Source: Eutreptiella sp. 'Long Island Sound 2002'
Taxonomy: Eukaryota; Euglenozoa; Euglenophyceae; Eutreptiales; Eutreptiaceae
Length of the DNA: 64,000 bases
Assembly: GCA_964036045.1 (NCBI GenBank)
Contig: OZ038379.1
Span: forward strand, 108,268,025-108,332,024
Direction: 5' to 3'
Positions 20,937-31,630 of this stretch are shown piece by piece. The first letter of the stretch is position 1. Every line of letters starts with the position of its first letter. The notes below the pieces were generated by a model. It did not search any database and was not told the origin of the DNA. It saw only the letters and a list, made by a program, of their open reading frames with translations. Made by a program: the position numbers and the translations under genes.

Positions 20937-22139
20937 AAGGCCTCCGGTAGTATTGATGGTGTGTACAGGCATTTGCAACGCAATACATTCACCAGGAAGT
21001 TACCTATGTTCGATATGTCGCCTCAAGGTACAAATGGTACTTTGATTGGTGTTTGTGAGTGTGGTCTTTCTGGCGTTTGAGGCTGTCTTGTGGGCTGCTC
21101 TTTTACCCCCTAGAGCTCTGCATCCACGTACTTCAAGGGCAATGAAGAAGAGACGCAAGCAACACCCACGAACCCTGGTTAGCCCACATACCACTCTCCC
21201 AGAAGCGTCAGTAGAGGCTGCTAGGAGGGCAGGGGCGTCGGAAATTTGCGGCCTCCCTCCTCCGTTGGTGGGTGGAGGCGCACGTGGCGTCCGTCCCAGA
21301 GACGATGAGGCACATGGATTTGCGAGCCGTACCCAGTACCCCAATGCTACCCTCAGGTTCCATGTCCGCTTAACCCTTTGCCCCCAATGGGTCTCGCTTC
21401 CTAGCGATCGACGGCGGGACCCCACACCATCCCTGGGATGCAGAGTGGCCTCACTCTGGTGCCACAGTGCCAAGCCCATGCAAAGTGCTTCATGTTCATG
21501 AATCAAGCGCACAGTTATTGCGGATGCCAAGCATCACTGTTTCACCGCTAATGGCCCACTGGGGCCTTGCACAGGGTCCTTGGACTCTTCTTCAGGGACA
21601 TGTACAAACATCTCCGTCTGTTGAAGTCAATGTCAATGCTCGAATGCTCATGTTACAAAGAGCCAAACGACGTGTCAAAAACATTGAAGTGGAAAACACT
21701 ACCCCGAGGGACCTCGGCTTTCTTGGCACCAAAACCACATCGGTGCCAACTCTAGGAGCCACGTATTTGTGCAGTCCTCCGTTGGGCTGCACATGAGTCT
21801 CCCCGGCTACATCCCCTCCAGGGGCCCTAATGCCTGGGGATCTGGGCATAGCTTGGGCGATGGGAGCGGGCAGTGACAAAACGCAATCGCCTGGCCGCCA
21901 ATTGCCGGAGGTTCGTGGGCAACCAAACCGCCGCCAACTGCCAGGGTCGCGTTAGTGGTGATGATGTGTTTTTGGTTTGTTGCTGTTTTGCACAAGTCTG
22001 TTTGTTTTCGTGGGGCTTTGGGCTCGTGTGGGCGCATGGAGTTTATATTCCAATGTGATGGGGTCCCCCCCAGTTTGGCATGGGTGATCTTGAACAGTAA
22101 TGGGGGGTCTCCTCCAAGAGCACCTCATGTTTTACACAA
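20937..22139. other. Unassigned sequence
   Basis: Frames of 150-176 codons exist on both strands at 21,000-21,530, but neither has a domain or repeat support, and high GC explains their length. Nothing else is recognised. Confidence 0.4.
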
Positions 22140-23112
22140 GCCCATGCCTCATACTGCTGCAGTACTGTGTTGTGAGGTAGTGGTGAGGAACCACATCAGT
22201 GGACCTGGCTGCAGCTTCCGAAGTTCTGTTCAGCACCTTTGGTCCTATATATAGTTCGTAGGTCGTCTTGCATGACTCAACATTCATCCTACTGCGATCC
22301 CTCGATCCAACACGGCAGAATGTAAAGTGGCACTGCTGTTCTCACCAATGGGGAATGGCGAACAGGTCGTTTTTGCCCACTTGTGTATATTCAAAGTGCT
22401 CAGACTGCACCTCACAAAACCAAAGTCCCGACCTTTCAGGGCTCTGTAGTTGGCCCAGGGCATGTGCAGCCCTTCATTGTTGTAAATAACTCACGCCAGA
22501 AAAAGTGACACACAGTGCCTGTCTCTCAGTGGAACTGAACACGCATCACAACAAACAATGCCCTGTCCAGTGATGAAGCATAGGCACCTGACGGTAGGTG
22601 TCTAATGCTGCAGGTGAAGGGCTGCGGCACAGCAGAATGCACCCAGGGTATATATCTTGCTGCAAACCCTTGCAACAGGTTGCCCTTGGGACAATGCAAC
22701 GCTTCGAGTTGGCGACGAATTGGTCGACGCTATTGATTTCGGCCCCAAAGAAAAGGTCACTGGAGAAGGCAAGCCACTTGGCAGGGTCTGCTGCAAGGAA
22801 ACGCTGGGCATCTGGATTCTTCATTTTGTGGACAAGGAGTTGTGCACATTTTGTTCCTGCGCTAAGCCTACCAGTGGTGTGTGCATGAGCACCTAGAACC
22901 CCGCGACCTTTGCAGTTCGCAATGATATTGGGACCTGTTTCCCTTCATCGCCATCATGTCATTGACCACCAAAATGGCAGTCACAAAAACCGCGGGCACC
23001 CGGGGCTGTCTGCTGTGTGCAAACCGTGCCTGACATTTGAAGTTTGAGAGTGGGCACACCTGGTCCAGAGTGCAGCCGTACCTCAACCCTTCCCTGTGTT
23101 CCCTTCTCTACA
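22140..23112 (+). repeat. Composite repeat D3, left part
   Basis: 22,160-22,410 matches 9,300-9,430 in D1, including AGAATGTAAAGTGGCACTGC. 22,525-22,560 matches 5,121-5,165. 22,635-23,112 matches 2-478. The order differs from D1, so the segment has been rearranged. No gene is seen. Confidence 0.65.
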
Positions 23113-24693
23113 TGTTCCCTCTTTTTGTATTGGTGAAGCACGGCATGTGCTGCTCTGGCCCTCTGTTATGAACAGAAGGCCCTCTGACCTTCTGTTCATT
23201 CTGCTCGTATGTGCCACATTGACACACCAGGTGGGCAGTGCTGGGGGGTTAGGACGAAGAAGTGCCATGCTTGGCAGCTGTCCAACGATGTGCATAGCAG
23301 TGGAAGTACCATCAAGTGTTTTCAAGGGCCTAGAAGTTCCAAGTAGAACCGACCATTGAGCCCCAACCTACCCCCCCTCCTTGTCGTTCCCCACTCCTTG
23401 TCGATTCCCGGGGGGGGGGGGGGGCTGGGGGACCGTCACTTGGTCAACCCAACATTTTTCATTGCGTTCACTGTGTTGTTGTGTGGGTGACCATGTTGTG
23501 GGTCACTGCCACTTGTATCCCTTGTACTCTTGACAGGACATTTTGCTCACTTTTGCTGAAATGGAAATTGACAGCCTCACCCTGAGAAGGCAAAACCACC
23601 ACCCAAGAGTGCGGCCCTAAGCATTCCAGTGGAAAGTGGAGACCATGTGCAAGAGTTCAGGGTCAAGTGGAGCAGGACCAAGAGGTTTTCCACCGAGCCG
23701 GTCAAGGAGTAGGTCTCCCTACATTGCCAGCCCTTTGACCGCATCTTATGATGAATTCCTTAGTTTTATGCTACAATTTCTGTGCCTGCAAATGTGCGCC
23801 TATGGTGGTGGTGCGGTACCCCAGGGGGGGGTGGGGGACCGTCACTTGGTAACCGTCCCCCAGGGGGTGGAGGGGGACCGTCTTACCTGGGGTGGGGAAC
23901 GACAAAGGGGGGGGGGATACCAGCTTAGGGGATGCAGGTATTGGAACTGATCAGCTGCCAGTATGCACTTATGAAGCATTGCAGACCCCACTCCAGTATC
24001 TTATACTTGCGTCCATGGCACATGCTTACCAAAAGAAGAGGACTGGATTGGAGAAGCACAGCATGTGGTCCCCTCGCCCTCGTTGCCCTCCTTTCTGTTC
24101 TGCAAAGAGGGAACAACAACCGGCCCAATCCACATCAGCCTATACCTCTGTTGGTTTGCTGGTGAAGGGAAGGAGGGTTGCACTGTATTTGTGCATTCTT
24201 TTGTCCCCCCAGAACGAAACACTATCCACCTTCTCTTGGTAGGGTAGGCTCTAGATGTGGTGACGATGTCAACATCCATTGCAGAGCTGAGAATATGGAG
24301 AACACACTCAATGTTTTCGAAGTGCGTACCAAGTGCATACCTCACAAGAAGCTACTTGATGTCACCTCGCGTGGCACACCAAGCTGTAGGCGTGTCAATG
24401 TGTGTGGCATTTGTAGGTTTCGAGGGGCCCATTGAATCTTTTCCATGTAAATTTGAATCCAGGCATTTTTGGTGCTGGCTGCCATTTCTGTTCAGTCTTT
24501 GTCTTGTTACAAAGAAATTGGAAGATTGTGTGTCCCACTATCATTTCCCTGAACAACCAACCTGCCTGGGAGCTTGGCTGGTACCTGTGCATGGACAACA
24601 GGGTTGTCAGCATCAGTCTCGTCAAATGTGAGCTCAACAGCGGAGCTATATATTGTGGAAATGACAGGCATCAGAGCAGATGACTTCGACGTA
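23113..24693. other. Unassigned sequence with G-run clusters
   Basis: Three G-rich clusters near 23,410, 23,825 and 23,905 carry the phrase GGGGGACCGTC, reminiscent of the interior of the TTAA-flanked MITE (AACCGTCACTT). They may be remnants of that family. No coding region is recognised. Confidence 0.4.
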
Positions 24694-25080
24694 CCCCCCC
24701 CCCTTGTATAAGCTACGCCCTTGTCCAAGCTACAGTAGGCGTGGGGACCGTATTGATTTGCGACCTAAATTTAATTCAGTACCAAACGTAGTGCAGCCAC
24801 ATAAGACATGGGTTTGGTGACGGATTTGCGAGTCACATAGAGTCATGGACACATTTGTTGTGAGCGTTTGCGCACTTGACCCAGATAGCTCTGATTTCGG
24901 GGATGTTTGTGCATTATATGCCCCTCTCTTGCACCAGCTCACCATGCAGTCCTCTCCCTTTGAACGTGGGTGCCCGGTGTTGGTAGTGGTATGTGTCGCG
25001 CGCAAGCTACGCCCGTGTCCAAGCTACAGTAGGCAGAGGGACCGTATTACTTCGGGACTTTGGCGTAGCTTATACAAGGA
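24694..25080. mobile_element. Foldback/MITE-like element, diverged copy
   Basis: The termini are GTATAAGCTACGC (24,706-24,718) and GCGTAGCTTATAC (25,063-25,075). They differ from the other copies (GTAAAAGC...) at the same position on both arms, so pairing is kept. The internal direct blocks (CCTTGTCCAAGCTACAGTAGGC on the left, CGTGTCCAAGCTACAGTAGGC on the right) are present. Outer C run on the left; on the right the G run has decayed to AAGGAAGG. Confidence 0.7.
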
Positions 25081-25440
25081 AGGAAATCATATTAAGGAGC
25101 AATAGTCCATGGGGCTTCTACCCATTCCAGCCCCCAAACTCACCCAAGGGGCAAGTCGCGCGGGTTTCTGGAGAGCTGCCGCCCTGTATGACAAGAGGCT
25201 CCCCTCTCCGTCCTGTAGGTTGCCTCACGTGAGGCCCGTCCATGCTTCATGAGCCCCTCCGCGCTGTTGGAAGACAGAGCACCCTCCTGCATGCTGTACA
25301 GCATGGTGGAGTGTCGTGCATGGGGGTCACGAACCCATCCCTGGCCCTGTCGGGCCATGCCAGGCAATTCCATGCAGAGACTCTGTGCTCCGCGAAGAGG
25401 AAGAAAGGTAAAGGGGTTACGGGGCCACTCCCCCACGGAG

Positions 25441-25694
25441 GGGGGGGTGGAGTACCGGACTTCGTACTGACCCATGTCCTCATCACACTCACAATGAGTG
25501 CTGCCCGCTCGTGAGGCAGACATCACGCTCTCAAAAAGTTGCGCCAGCAGGGTGGGGGGTAGATCGGGAGGGTAGAACACCGGACGGCATATTGTTGCAC
25601 GTCCTCATCAGACGCACTCTGAGTGCTGTCCCTTCGCGGGGTAGACATGGCGCTCTCAAGTAGGGGCGCCAGCAGGACCGGGGGCAGGTGAGGT
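25441..25694 (-). repeat. About 125-bp tandem duplication near the LINE 3' end
   Basis: Two diverged units (25,441-25,566 and 25,568-25,694) share ACCGGAC, a GACCCATGTCCTCATCA-like block and GCGCCAGCAGG. On the minus strand they encode similar stretches (SVMSASRAGSTH and SAMSTPRRDSTQ). Confidence 0.65.
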
Positions 25695-26689
25695 GAATCC
25701 TGCTGTCGGTCAGACCCCCCCCCTGGTGTGCATGCGGGCGACCAATGCTCTGGGGACACGTGCCGCACTGAGTGCCAACTGGAAGTCACCGCCCGCGACC
25801 ATGCCGGAGATGGTGAGAATTGCCCTGGCCTACTCAGCACCCGCGGAGACGGGGTGCTAGTTACGTTGAACCCCATCAGAGGCCCGGTTGGCAGGACGGT
25901 GGTGCGTGAAGTCCGCGCGCTGGGCCGTGGTTCCCTTCGGGGCTGTAGCGGTTGTGGCCTTGCTTGAGGCATTCGGATCTGCTGCAACATCCTTGCTATC
26001 CCCGGGGGGATGTCGCGTCCCTTTTCGTGTGGAGGCTGCTCCGGGCTTCGTGTCGGTAGTGGGGTGCGCTGCCCCTCTGGGGTGCCCACCACCACTATGC
26101 GTGACGCACGCTCAGGAGTGATAGCTCCTGTGAGCTGTAGGTATGAGAGCGCATGCCTGGACATGGGGAGGGGAGCTCTGGCTGGGCTCCCGTGACGGTC
26201 TGGGGCCTCCAGGGCCGTATGTGACCGCGCATCTCCTTGCTGTAATTGGGGTCGCTTGTGTTGTCGGCTCCCCGGCCGTTCTGTGACCGACTGCCGCCTT
26301 TTGACCCCAAGGGGCACCTGCGCAGGTGGTGCCCTGCGTCCTGACTTCCTCAGCGCCGGGTTCCCTGACCAGTGAACGGATCGGGCCCTGGGGGCGCGTG
26401 TGCGGGGCACTGCGTGTGGCGGTGAGAACCGCGCGGGGCCCCATCTGAGCCCCGCTGTCGCTCGTCGGTAGCGTCCCAGGGTGTTGATGGGCTCAGATTC
26501 CCGCGAGGACGACGAGGAGAAGACCTCCGGGGTAGAGGGCCCTTCCTCCGAGGTGTATTCCATCTGCACCGGGGGTGACGGCGACGGCAGAGGTGCATCC
26601 GGGGGAGTTAGCGCATCTACGCGCTGAGACAAATCGCTGGGCGCTGCTGCTCGCCCCGCCGGCGGTGCAGCTTGGTGACTCGAGCCCAC
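25523..26689 (-). pseudogene. Pro/Ser/Arg-rich frame at the 3' end of the minus-strand LINE
   Basis: A 388-codon frame begins a few bases after the stop of the conserved C-terminal extension, in another register. It is rich in Pro, Ser and Arg, with an acidic Ser-rich stretch (SEEGPSTPEVFSSSSS) near the start and a segment ALSYLQLTGAITPERASRIV in the middle. Its position matches that of the Cys/His-rich tails in the plus-strand copies, but no Cys/His motif is visible. It may be a diverged equivalent, a separate small ORF, or a GC-driven open frame. The first codon is GTG; an internal ATG lies near residue 43. Confidence 0.35.
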
Positions 26690-26694
26690 TGCAG

Positions 26695-27309
26695 CTACAT
26701 CAGGTGGAGGCGGGGCCGCCTCCTGGGCAGGTCGGAGGGCCGCGTGGGAGCAGCTCCAGGGTTGCGGTGTGCTGGAAAGTAGTCAGCCGCAAACAAAGTG
26801 GCGCTCTTCTTACCTCCCCCTCTGCCGGTGAGATGCCTTTGGGTGTGCATAGCAGGCAGCAGCGACGATGTGTACTTGAGCTTGGGAATGAGCTCCCTGA
26901 TGCTGGGGCTGGACTCTGTTGCTTCCCGCTGTTCCTTGGCCCGCTGGGCATTTCCCCGTCTCGTGTCCGGTGAGGGGGGCGGTGCCTGTAGCACAGCCGT
27001 CCAGCGCAGCTCACAGTACTCTTGCAGGTTTTGTAGGAGTTTCAGCATGTCTGGGCGCCGTGTGAAGTATGGTCTCGCGGACACACCCACTACTGTGAGG
27101 GCCCCAAGTGGGACTAGGGAGGAGCATTTCGTAAGCACACCACATGGTAGCACGGCCCCAGCCACGCTCACTTTTTGCAAGGTCGCTAGGGCAAGCTTTA
27201 GAACCCTTGCCCTTTCTGGTAGCTGGAGGGCAGTAGCCCGATACACAGCCTGGAGTGAGGCCGGCAAGGTGCGCGCCGCGACGAACTCAAAGTCCATCGC
27301 TAGCTCCAT
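26695..27309 (-). pseudogene. LINE ORF2 C-terminal extension, minus-strand copy
   Basis: A 204-codon frame continues the ORF2 frame of 27,388-28,494 after a single TAG at 27,388-27,390; reading through, the joined segment includes DDLLRWVNELVWIPGKGQVY just before MELAMDFEF. It aligns with 1,009-1,578 and 39,071-39,448 through DLLRW, LELAMDFEF, RTLPASLQ, LPERARVLKLA, TKCSSLVPLG and RPYF. The common frame in this copy shows that the extension belongs to ORF2 rather than to a separate gene. The function is unknown. The tail is Lys/Gly/Arg-rich. The TAG could be a mutation or a readthrough site; the other damage in this element favours mutation. Confidence 0.7.
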
Positions 27310-27387
27310 GAAGTAGACTTGCCCTTTCCCTGGAATCCAGACCAGCTCGTTGACCCATCGTAGCAGATCGTCACGAAAGTCGGAGTC

Positions 27388-28275
27388 CTACCACAACTCT
27401 TGAGCTGTGGGTTGGCGAATCCGCAGCTTCTCCCTGTGCTCCGGCCGCAGTAGCGGCCCAATGAACTGCCAGAATGGGTACCCTCTGCCTTGTTTCGTCT
27501 TAGGCTGGTCAAAGAGCTGCACATCTTCCCGGTGTGCCCGCGCCCGCAGAATTTGCAGCACCATACTATGAAAACCGTACATGAAGTCGTGCACCTGACC
27601 TTTGGGGATGCCGTGCGACAGGTGTTCCGGCATCAAGCCACAGAACCGTAAGCACGTGGGCCAACTTCTGATCTGGTCTGATAGCCCCAGTGCCCTCGCC
27701 GTTCTCATAAGCGAGCGCCAGGCACCAGATTGATGTATGCCCCAGGCTGGGCAGGCCCACAAGATGTGTTCGTCGTCTTCTGCTTGTTGCGGCGAGAAGT
27801 ATGGGCATAGCGGTGTCGCCCTGAGGCCCCTCGCATGCGCCCTGGCAGCTGTCCATAATGCCCCTGTGAGCCAGCCCCGCAGCAGCGCCTTATCAAATTC
27901 TGTGCCCTCTGATAGAAGGACTTGACATGCCTCCCTGTCGAGGGCCCCTAAGATACCTTGAAATTGTCGCGGTCGACGATCTTCCAGTGAGAGCAGGGCC
28001 TGCCGCCTGATGGAGTCCCGCAGGATATGCTTGAATTTCTCCTCCTCTATGAGCGTCATGTCTATTTCCTCAGGCACCCCGGGCACATTCCAGACCCACC
28101 AATGATCCGCTTGCCGCCAGCCAAGGCTCTTCAACTCAAGGAGGGCTCGTTGAACCGGTCCTGATGTAGTGGGTCGTACCTGCGCTTGCCGAGCTTCAAT
28201 GCACGACTGCACCACAACCTGAAGGGTGCCTGGTGTGCGCGCCACCGCGAGGAGCCAACATACCCTGTCATACGT
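27388..28275 (-). pseudogene. LINE ORF2: post-RT region with zinc-binding motif
   Basis: This frame picks up where the reverse transcriptase frame stops, after a frameshift near 28,275. It contains FKHILRDSIRRQALLSLEDR, a helical stretch with RRPRQFQGILGALDREACQV, the zinc-type motif LCPYF ... DDEHILWACPAW, and WPTCLRFCGLMPE. The same blocks occur in the truncated plus-strand copies. The first metal ligand pair reads C-P-Y-F here instead of C-P-Y-C or C-P-F-C, so one Cys has been lost. The frame ends at the TAG that precedes the C-terminal extension. Confidence 0.75.
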
Positions 28276-29977
28276 GATTTTCATGTGAGGAGACACTCGG
28301 TGTCCCTGTACTAGCAGCAAGAATCTCCTTCGCCCTACCTGGCCTCGAGGTGCCCCACAAACTGTGGAGCACTGCCGTCTCCAGACTCTGTAGATCCCTC
28401 CGGGATACCTCCGCCCCTGGGGTACCCCATAGGGCTGCGGCTTGTACCAGAGTAGCAATGATGTGTGTTCGCCGGCTGAAGCCCCCTTGTGCACCCCTCA
28501 CTCTGGACAGCAGGTGTATCCCCTTGGATGTCCTCTTTCTCAGGAGTGGGCCAGTCCCCCTGGTCAGGCTGGTACGAATACCCACCCCGAGTGAGCGAAA
28601 TTCAGCTTGGAGGGGGGGTGAGATCCCTTGGAGTACCGTGTATTGGCGAGCGATTTCCTTGGATTGTCGTACTTGTATGGACAGTGACTTCTTGGGGTTC
28701 ACTTTTTGCAAGGTGAGAGCCAGCCACTCATCAGTGAGCTGCATCACCGGCGCCATGTATTGGCCCTCAGATCGCAGCGGATACGTGTCATCTGCATAGC
28801 CCATGGACCCGACCTGGATCGTGCCCGCCTCTTGTGGCTGGGGTCGAGCACCCCTGAGCTTCACTGGGCTGGGGGGTGGGGACTCCTCCGATGCTGCCAT
28901 TTCCTCTTCCACCAGCCCATCGCTTGCGGGCTCAGGTGCGGAGGAGGGGTGTGGCGGCTGCGACTGCTGAGGTGGAGGTGGAGGTCCATGGCCACATGTG
29001 CAGGGGTTGGAGTGTTCCCAATATTCAAACCGGTCAATCCCCGAGCCGAAGGTCTTCATGACGCACCTGCTCGGGGCCGGTGGTGGCCAAAAGCGGGACA
29101 CTGCGGTGGACTGGGAGGGTTTACGTCTGTATCTCAGCTCCTTGGGCTCTTCCAGCTTGGGCAGTATGGGCGGCAGGCTGTCTACCGTCATTGAGACAGC
29201 TCCTTCCAGCTTGTCCACGGCGCGCATCCAGACTGTGGTGAGCATGTTGATCATGAGTACGCTCATGGCGCACCCTTGCAGTACGCCGTTCGTGGCGTGA
29301 AAGAAGGAGCCTAGCGCCCCGTTTATTTTGAACGCCCTGTGTAATTGTTGATACATGGCCTCCAATGCCGCCTGCGGTTTAGGGTCCAGGCCGAACTCTC
29401 GTGCCATCCGGAAGGAGATTTGTTGTGGTATCAAATCAAAACACTTCACATAGTCAGTGCCAGCGCCAGATAATGCCTGCTTCATTAGGTGTGCACGCTC
29501 AATGAGGGCGGCCAGTAGAGTTGCTGCGTCCAGGGCGCTCTTCTGCGGCCTGAAGGGAAATGCATTTCGGTGCACCCACTTCTCTTGCCAGATGAGGCAG
29601 TCACGGAGGCGGATACCGGACCAGGCGCCATAAATCGCAGACAGCACCGACAGCGGCCTAAGCTGTAGCGGCTCACTGCCCTCGCCTTTGGGAATCAGCG
29701 GAATGTACCCTGTGGCAAGTTGCTCAGGCCATACGCCATGGGATTCAACCCAGTTTAACAGCTGAGCCAGCATGTGCAGTAGCGGCCAAGGCATGTTCCG
29801 CATGTCTACGACAGTCCAGCCGTCTAAACCTGTGGCCCGGCTGCGTTTCATGTCCTTCAACTGTCGGCAGAGGCGCTCCGCGGTGATGGGCTGACATTCC
29901 GTCTGGTGATGCTCCACATATTTGCCGAACCTGCGCCAAGGGTTCAGTTTCCGGCTCCAGCAGCGTTGGATCCGCAT
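28268..29977 (-). pseudogene. LINE reverse transcriptase
   Basis: A 569-codon frame with non-LTR reverse transcriptase motifs in order: ATGLDGW (residues 48-54), IPLIPKGEG and LRPLSVLSAIY (92-116), motif A TDYVKCFDLIP with the two Asp at 175 and 181, motif B GVLQGCAMSVL (231-241) and motif C GYADDTYPL (393-401). All catalytic Asp are present. Between B and C lies an insert of about 150 residues that includes CVMKTFGSGIDRFEYWEH, a Cys pair, and Pro- and Glu-rich stretches; most RTs have only a few tens of residues there. The frame ends through a frameshift into the zinc-domain frame. It would copy LINE RNA by target-primed reverse transcription in the nucleus. The clade was not resolved. Confidence 0.9.
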
Positions 29978-30549
29978 GCTGCCTCATTATCGGGTCCCAT
30001 TTCTGGTGTATCAGGAGGTCCATTTCGGGCACATTGCCAGTCAAGGTGCCGCCCCCTTTCTGGATCAGGACAGTCGGCGTGTACTTGTCCTCTTTGATTT
30101 ATTGGTGCACCATCCCTGGTGATGTGGTCCAGGTCTCTCTCAATCCATTCTGTCCAATCTTGGTGCCTCTTCTTCTCTTCGTGAGCTAGTTGCCGCCTAC
30201 TCAGCATTTTAATCTTATCACTGAGTCGGACCAAGTCGGTAATGGTCATGGGTGCACTCTCTGGAGCCTCCATCACCGTGCGCAGTAGTTCTTGGTGCTC
30301 TGCAACACATTGCCCTTTCGAGATGAGCTGAAGAATGCGGTGGGCCCTCCTGCATATCGCCTTCCAATTGTTGAGGACCTCTCGCGGTACGGAGCCCATA
30401 ACAGGGACGACGGCTTGTTCCCTGCTTGCCGCCCACTTCATCACCGGCACTAGGGCACTCAGCAGGGCGGACATCTCCTTAGTTGGTGCAGTGCACGGGA
30501 GTCCTGACGACGTCATGCGCTTCGGCGTGAGCTCCACTGTCTTGAGCAT
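29944..30549 (-). pseudogene. LINE ORF2 linker between endonuclease and RT
   Basis: This frame is in register with the endonuclease frame, separated from it by one TGA at 30,565-30,567. It has helical composition with RRQLAHEEKKRHQDWTEWIE, typical of the region before LINE reverse transcriptases. Near 30,000 the protein-like reading switches to another frame (VPEMDLLIHQKWDPIMRQHA) and then to the RT frame, so at least two frameshifts lie here. Confidence 0.6.
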
Positions 30550-30564
30550 CTTCTTGGTTCCCCG

Positions 30565-31630
30565 TCATCTCGGCAACTCTTGGGGAGCCAGTGGTAGTTG
30601 GCATATTCCTGTCCTGACCGCTGGCGGCGGTGCCATGGTCAGGACCAGCATGGTTTCTTCAGCCAGCCATGTCCAGAGGTCCCATAGTTGATCTGCCGCG
30701 GACGCCTCATTGGCCAGGACTTTCTCCCATATCGCCACGTACGGTTCGGTGACGTCTTTCACTATTTGGTCTCGCTTGCGTTTCTGCAGGTGGGCTGGTA
30801 TCATGGGTGGTAACCGCACAAACTTCAGAACCCGCTGGGCAGACTGACTGAAATTGAAGATGAAGGTGACCGGCTTGTGTCCAGGCACGGGACATCTTTC
30901 GGTTGGTAGGACTTTCATGATGGCACTCGCCGTCCTGGCATCTGCCAAAATACCATCAATTCTGGTTGGTTTCTGTTTGATGGAGCCATTGTGGTACGAG
31001 CACTGGCAGTCCTGTTCCGTGGTCCGTGCATGTAAGAGGTCAACATCCTCAATCCGCCCCGACAGCAGCTCCGTCATCATGAGGTTGGGCATGCAGCGGT
31101 AGTGATCTAGTTGGAGATTGGCATCTGTGGCTATCAGAAAGGGGGAGTTCCCCAGCTTTGCAACTTGGGTCAGCACTGCCTCCCATAACTTGCCATTTAG
31201 CTTGTGGTCTCCTGGGATCCCATACACCACAATCACGTTTAGGGGGCGTTTACCATCCGCTGGGGTCACGATGACGTGCAACCACCTGCCTGAATTCCAC
31301 AGTTCCTCACTTAGTGTGCATCCCGGGTCCCGCTGAGCTTGCTTTGCCGGCCACTTCTCCCGTACCAGAGAGGCCACCCCTCCTGGGGCAGCTCCCCAAA
31401 TGCCACCTGTCTTGGATAGTAGGGGGGCTCCCCAAAACAGTTGCCACCCCTTCTGTCTTGCCATGAAGGCCATTGTATTCTGGGCCCCTTGCGTGAGCCG
31501 TGTTTCCGTGAGTGCTACAATGTCCTCCTGCAAATCCAGCACTTCATGGTGGTGTGCTCGCAGGGCTGTCACGTTAATGAGTGCCAGAGAGGTGGGTCCT
31601 GGGTTGGGGTGCACATCACCACAGCGTAGG
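30565..31630 (-). pseudogene. LINE ORF2: 2A-like motif and APE-type endonuclease
   Basis: The frame starts with a 2A-like signature CGDVHPNPGP (31,594-31,623), followed by an endonuclease/exonuclease/phosphatase fold. Recognisable motifs are INVTALRAHH, the catalytic-type TETRLT, NVIVVYGIPGD, LIATDANLQLD (the D-x-N position), RIDGILADA and PGHKPVTFIF (the terminal His motif). These endonucleases nick target DNA to prime reverse transcription. The canonical 2A consensus has Asp-Val/Ile-Glu-x-Asn-Pro-Gly-Pro; here His replaces Glu, so ribosome skipping would have to be tested. The frame runs on upstream into the 651-bp duplication and ends at a TGA at 30,565. Confidence 0.85.

Noticed and set aside
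20628-21080. 150-codon plus-strand frame rich in Met, Cys, His and Pro
   Set aside because: It is the translation of a 17-bp minisatellite that reads open in all three frames.
21000-21530. 176-codon minus-strand gene
   Set aside because: Arg/Ser-rich composition follows local GC content; no domain, no copy, and an overlapping plus-strand frame of similar length.
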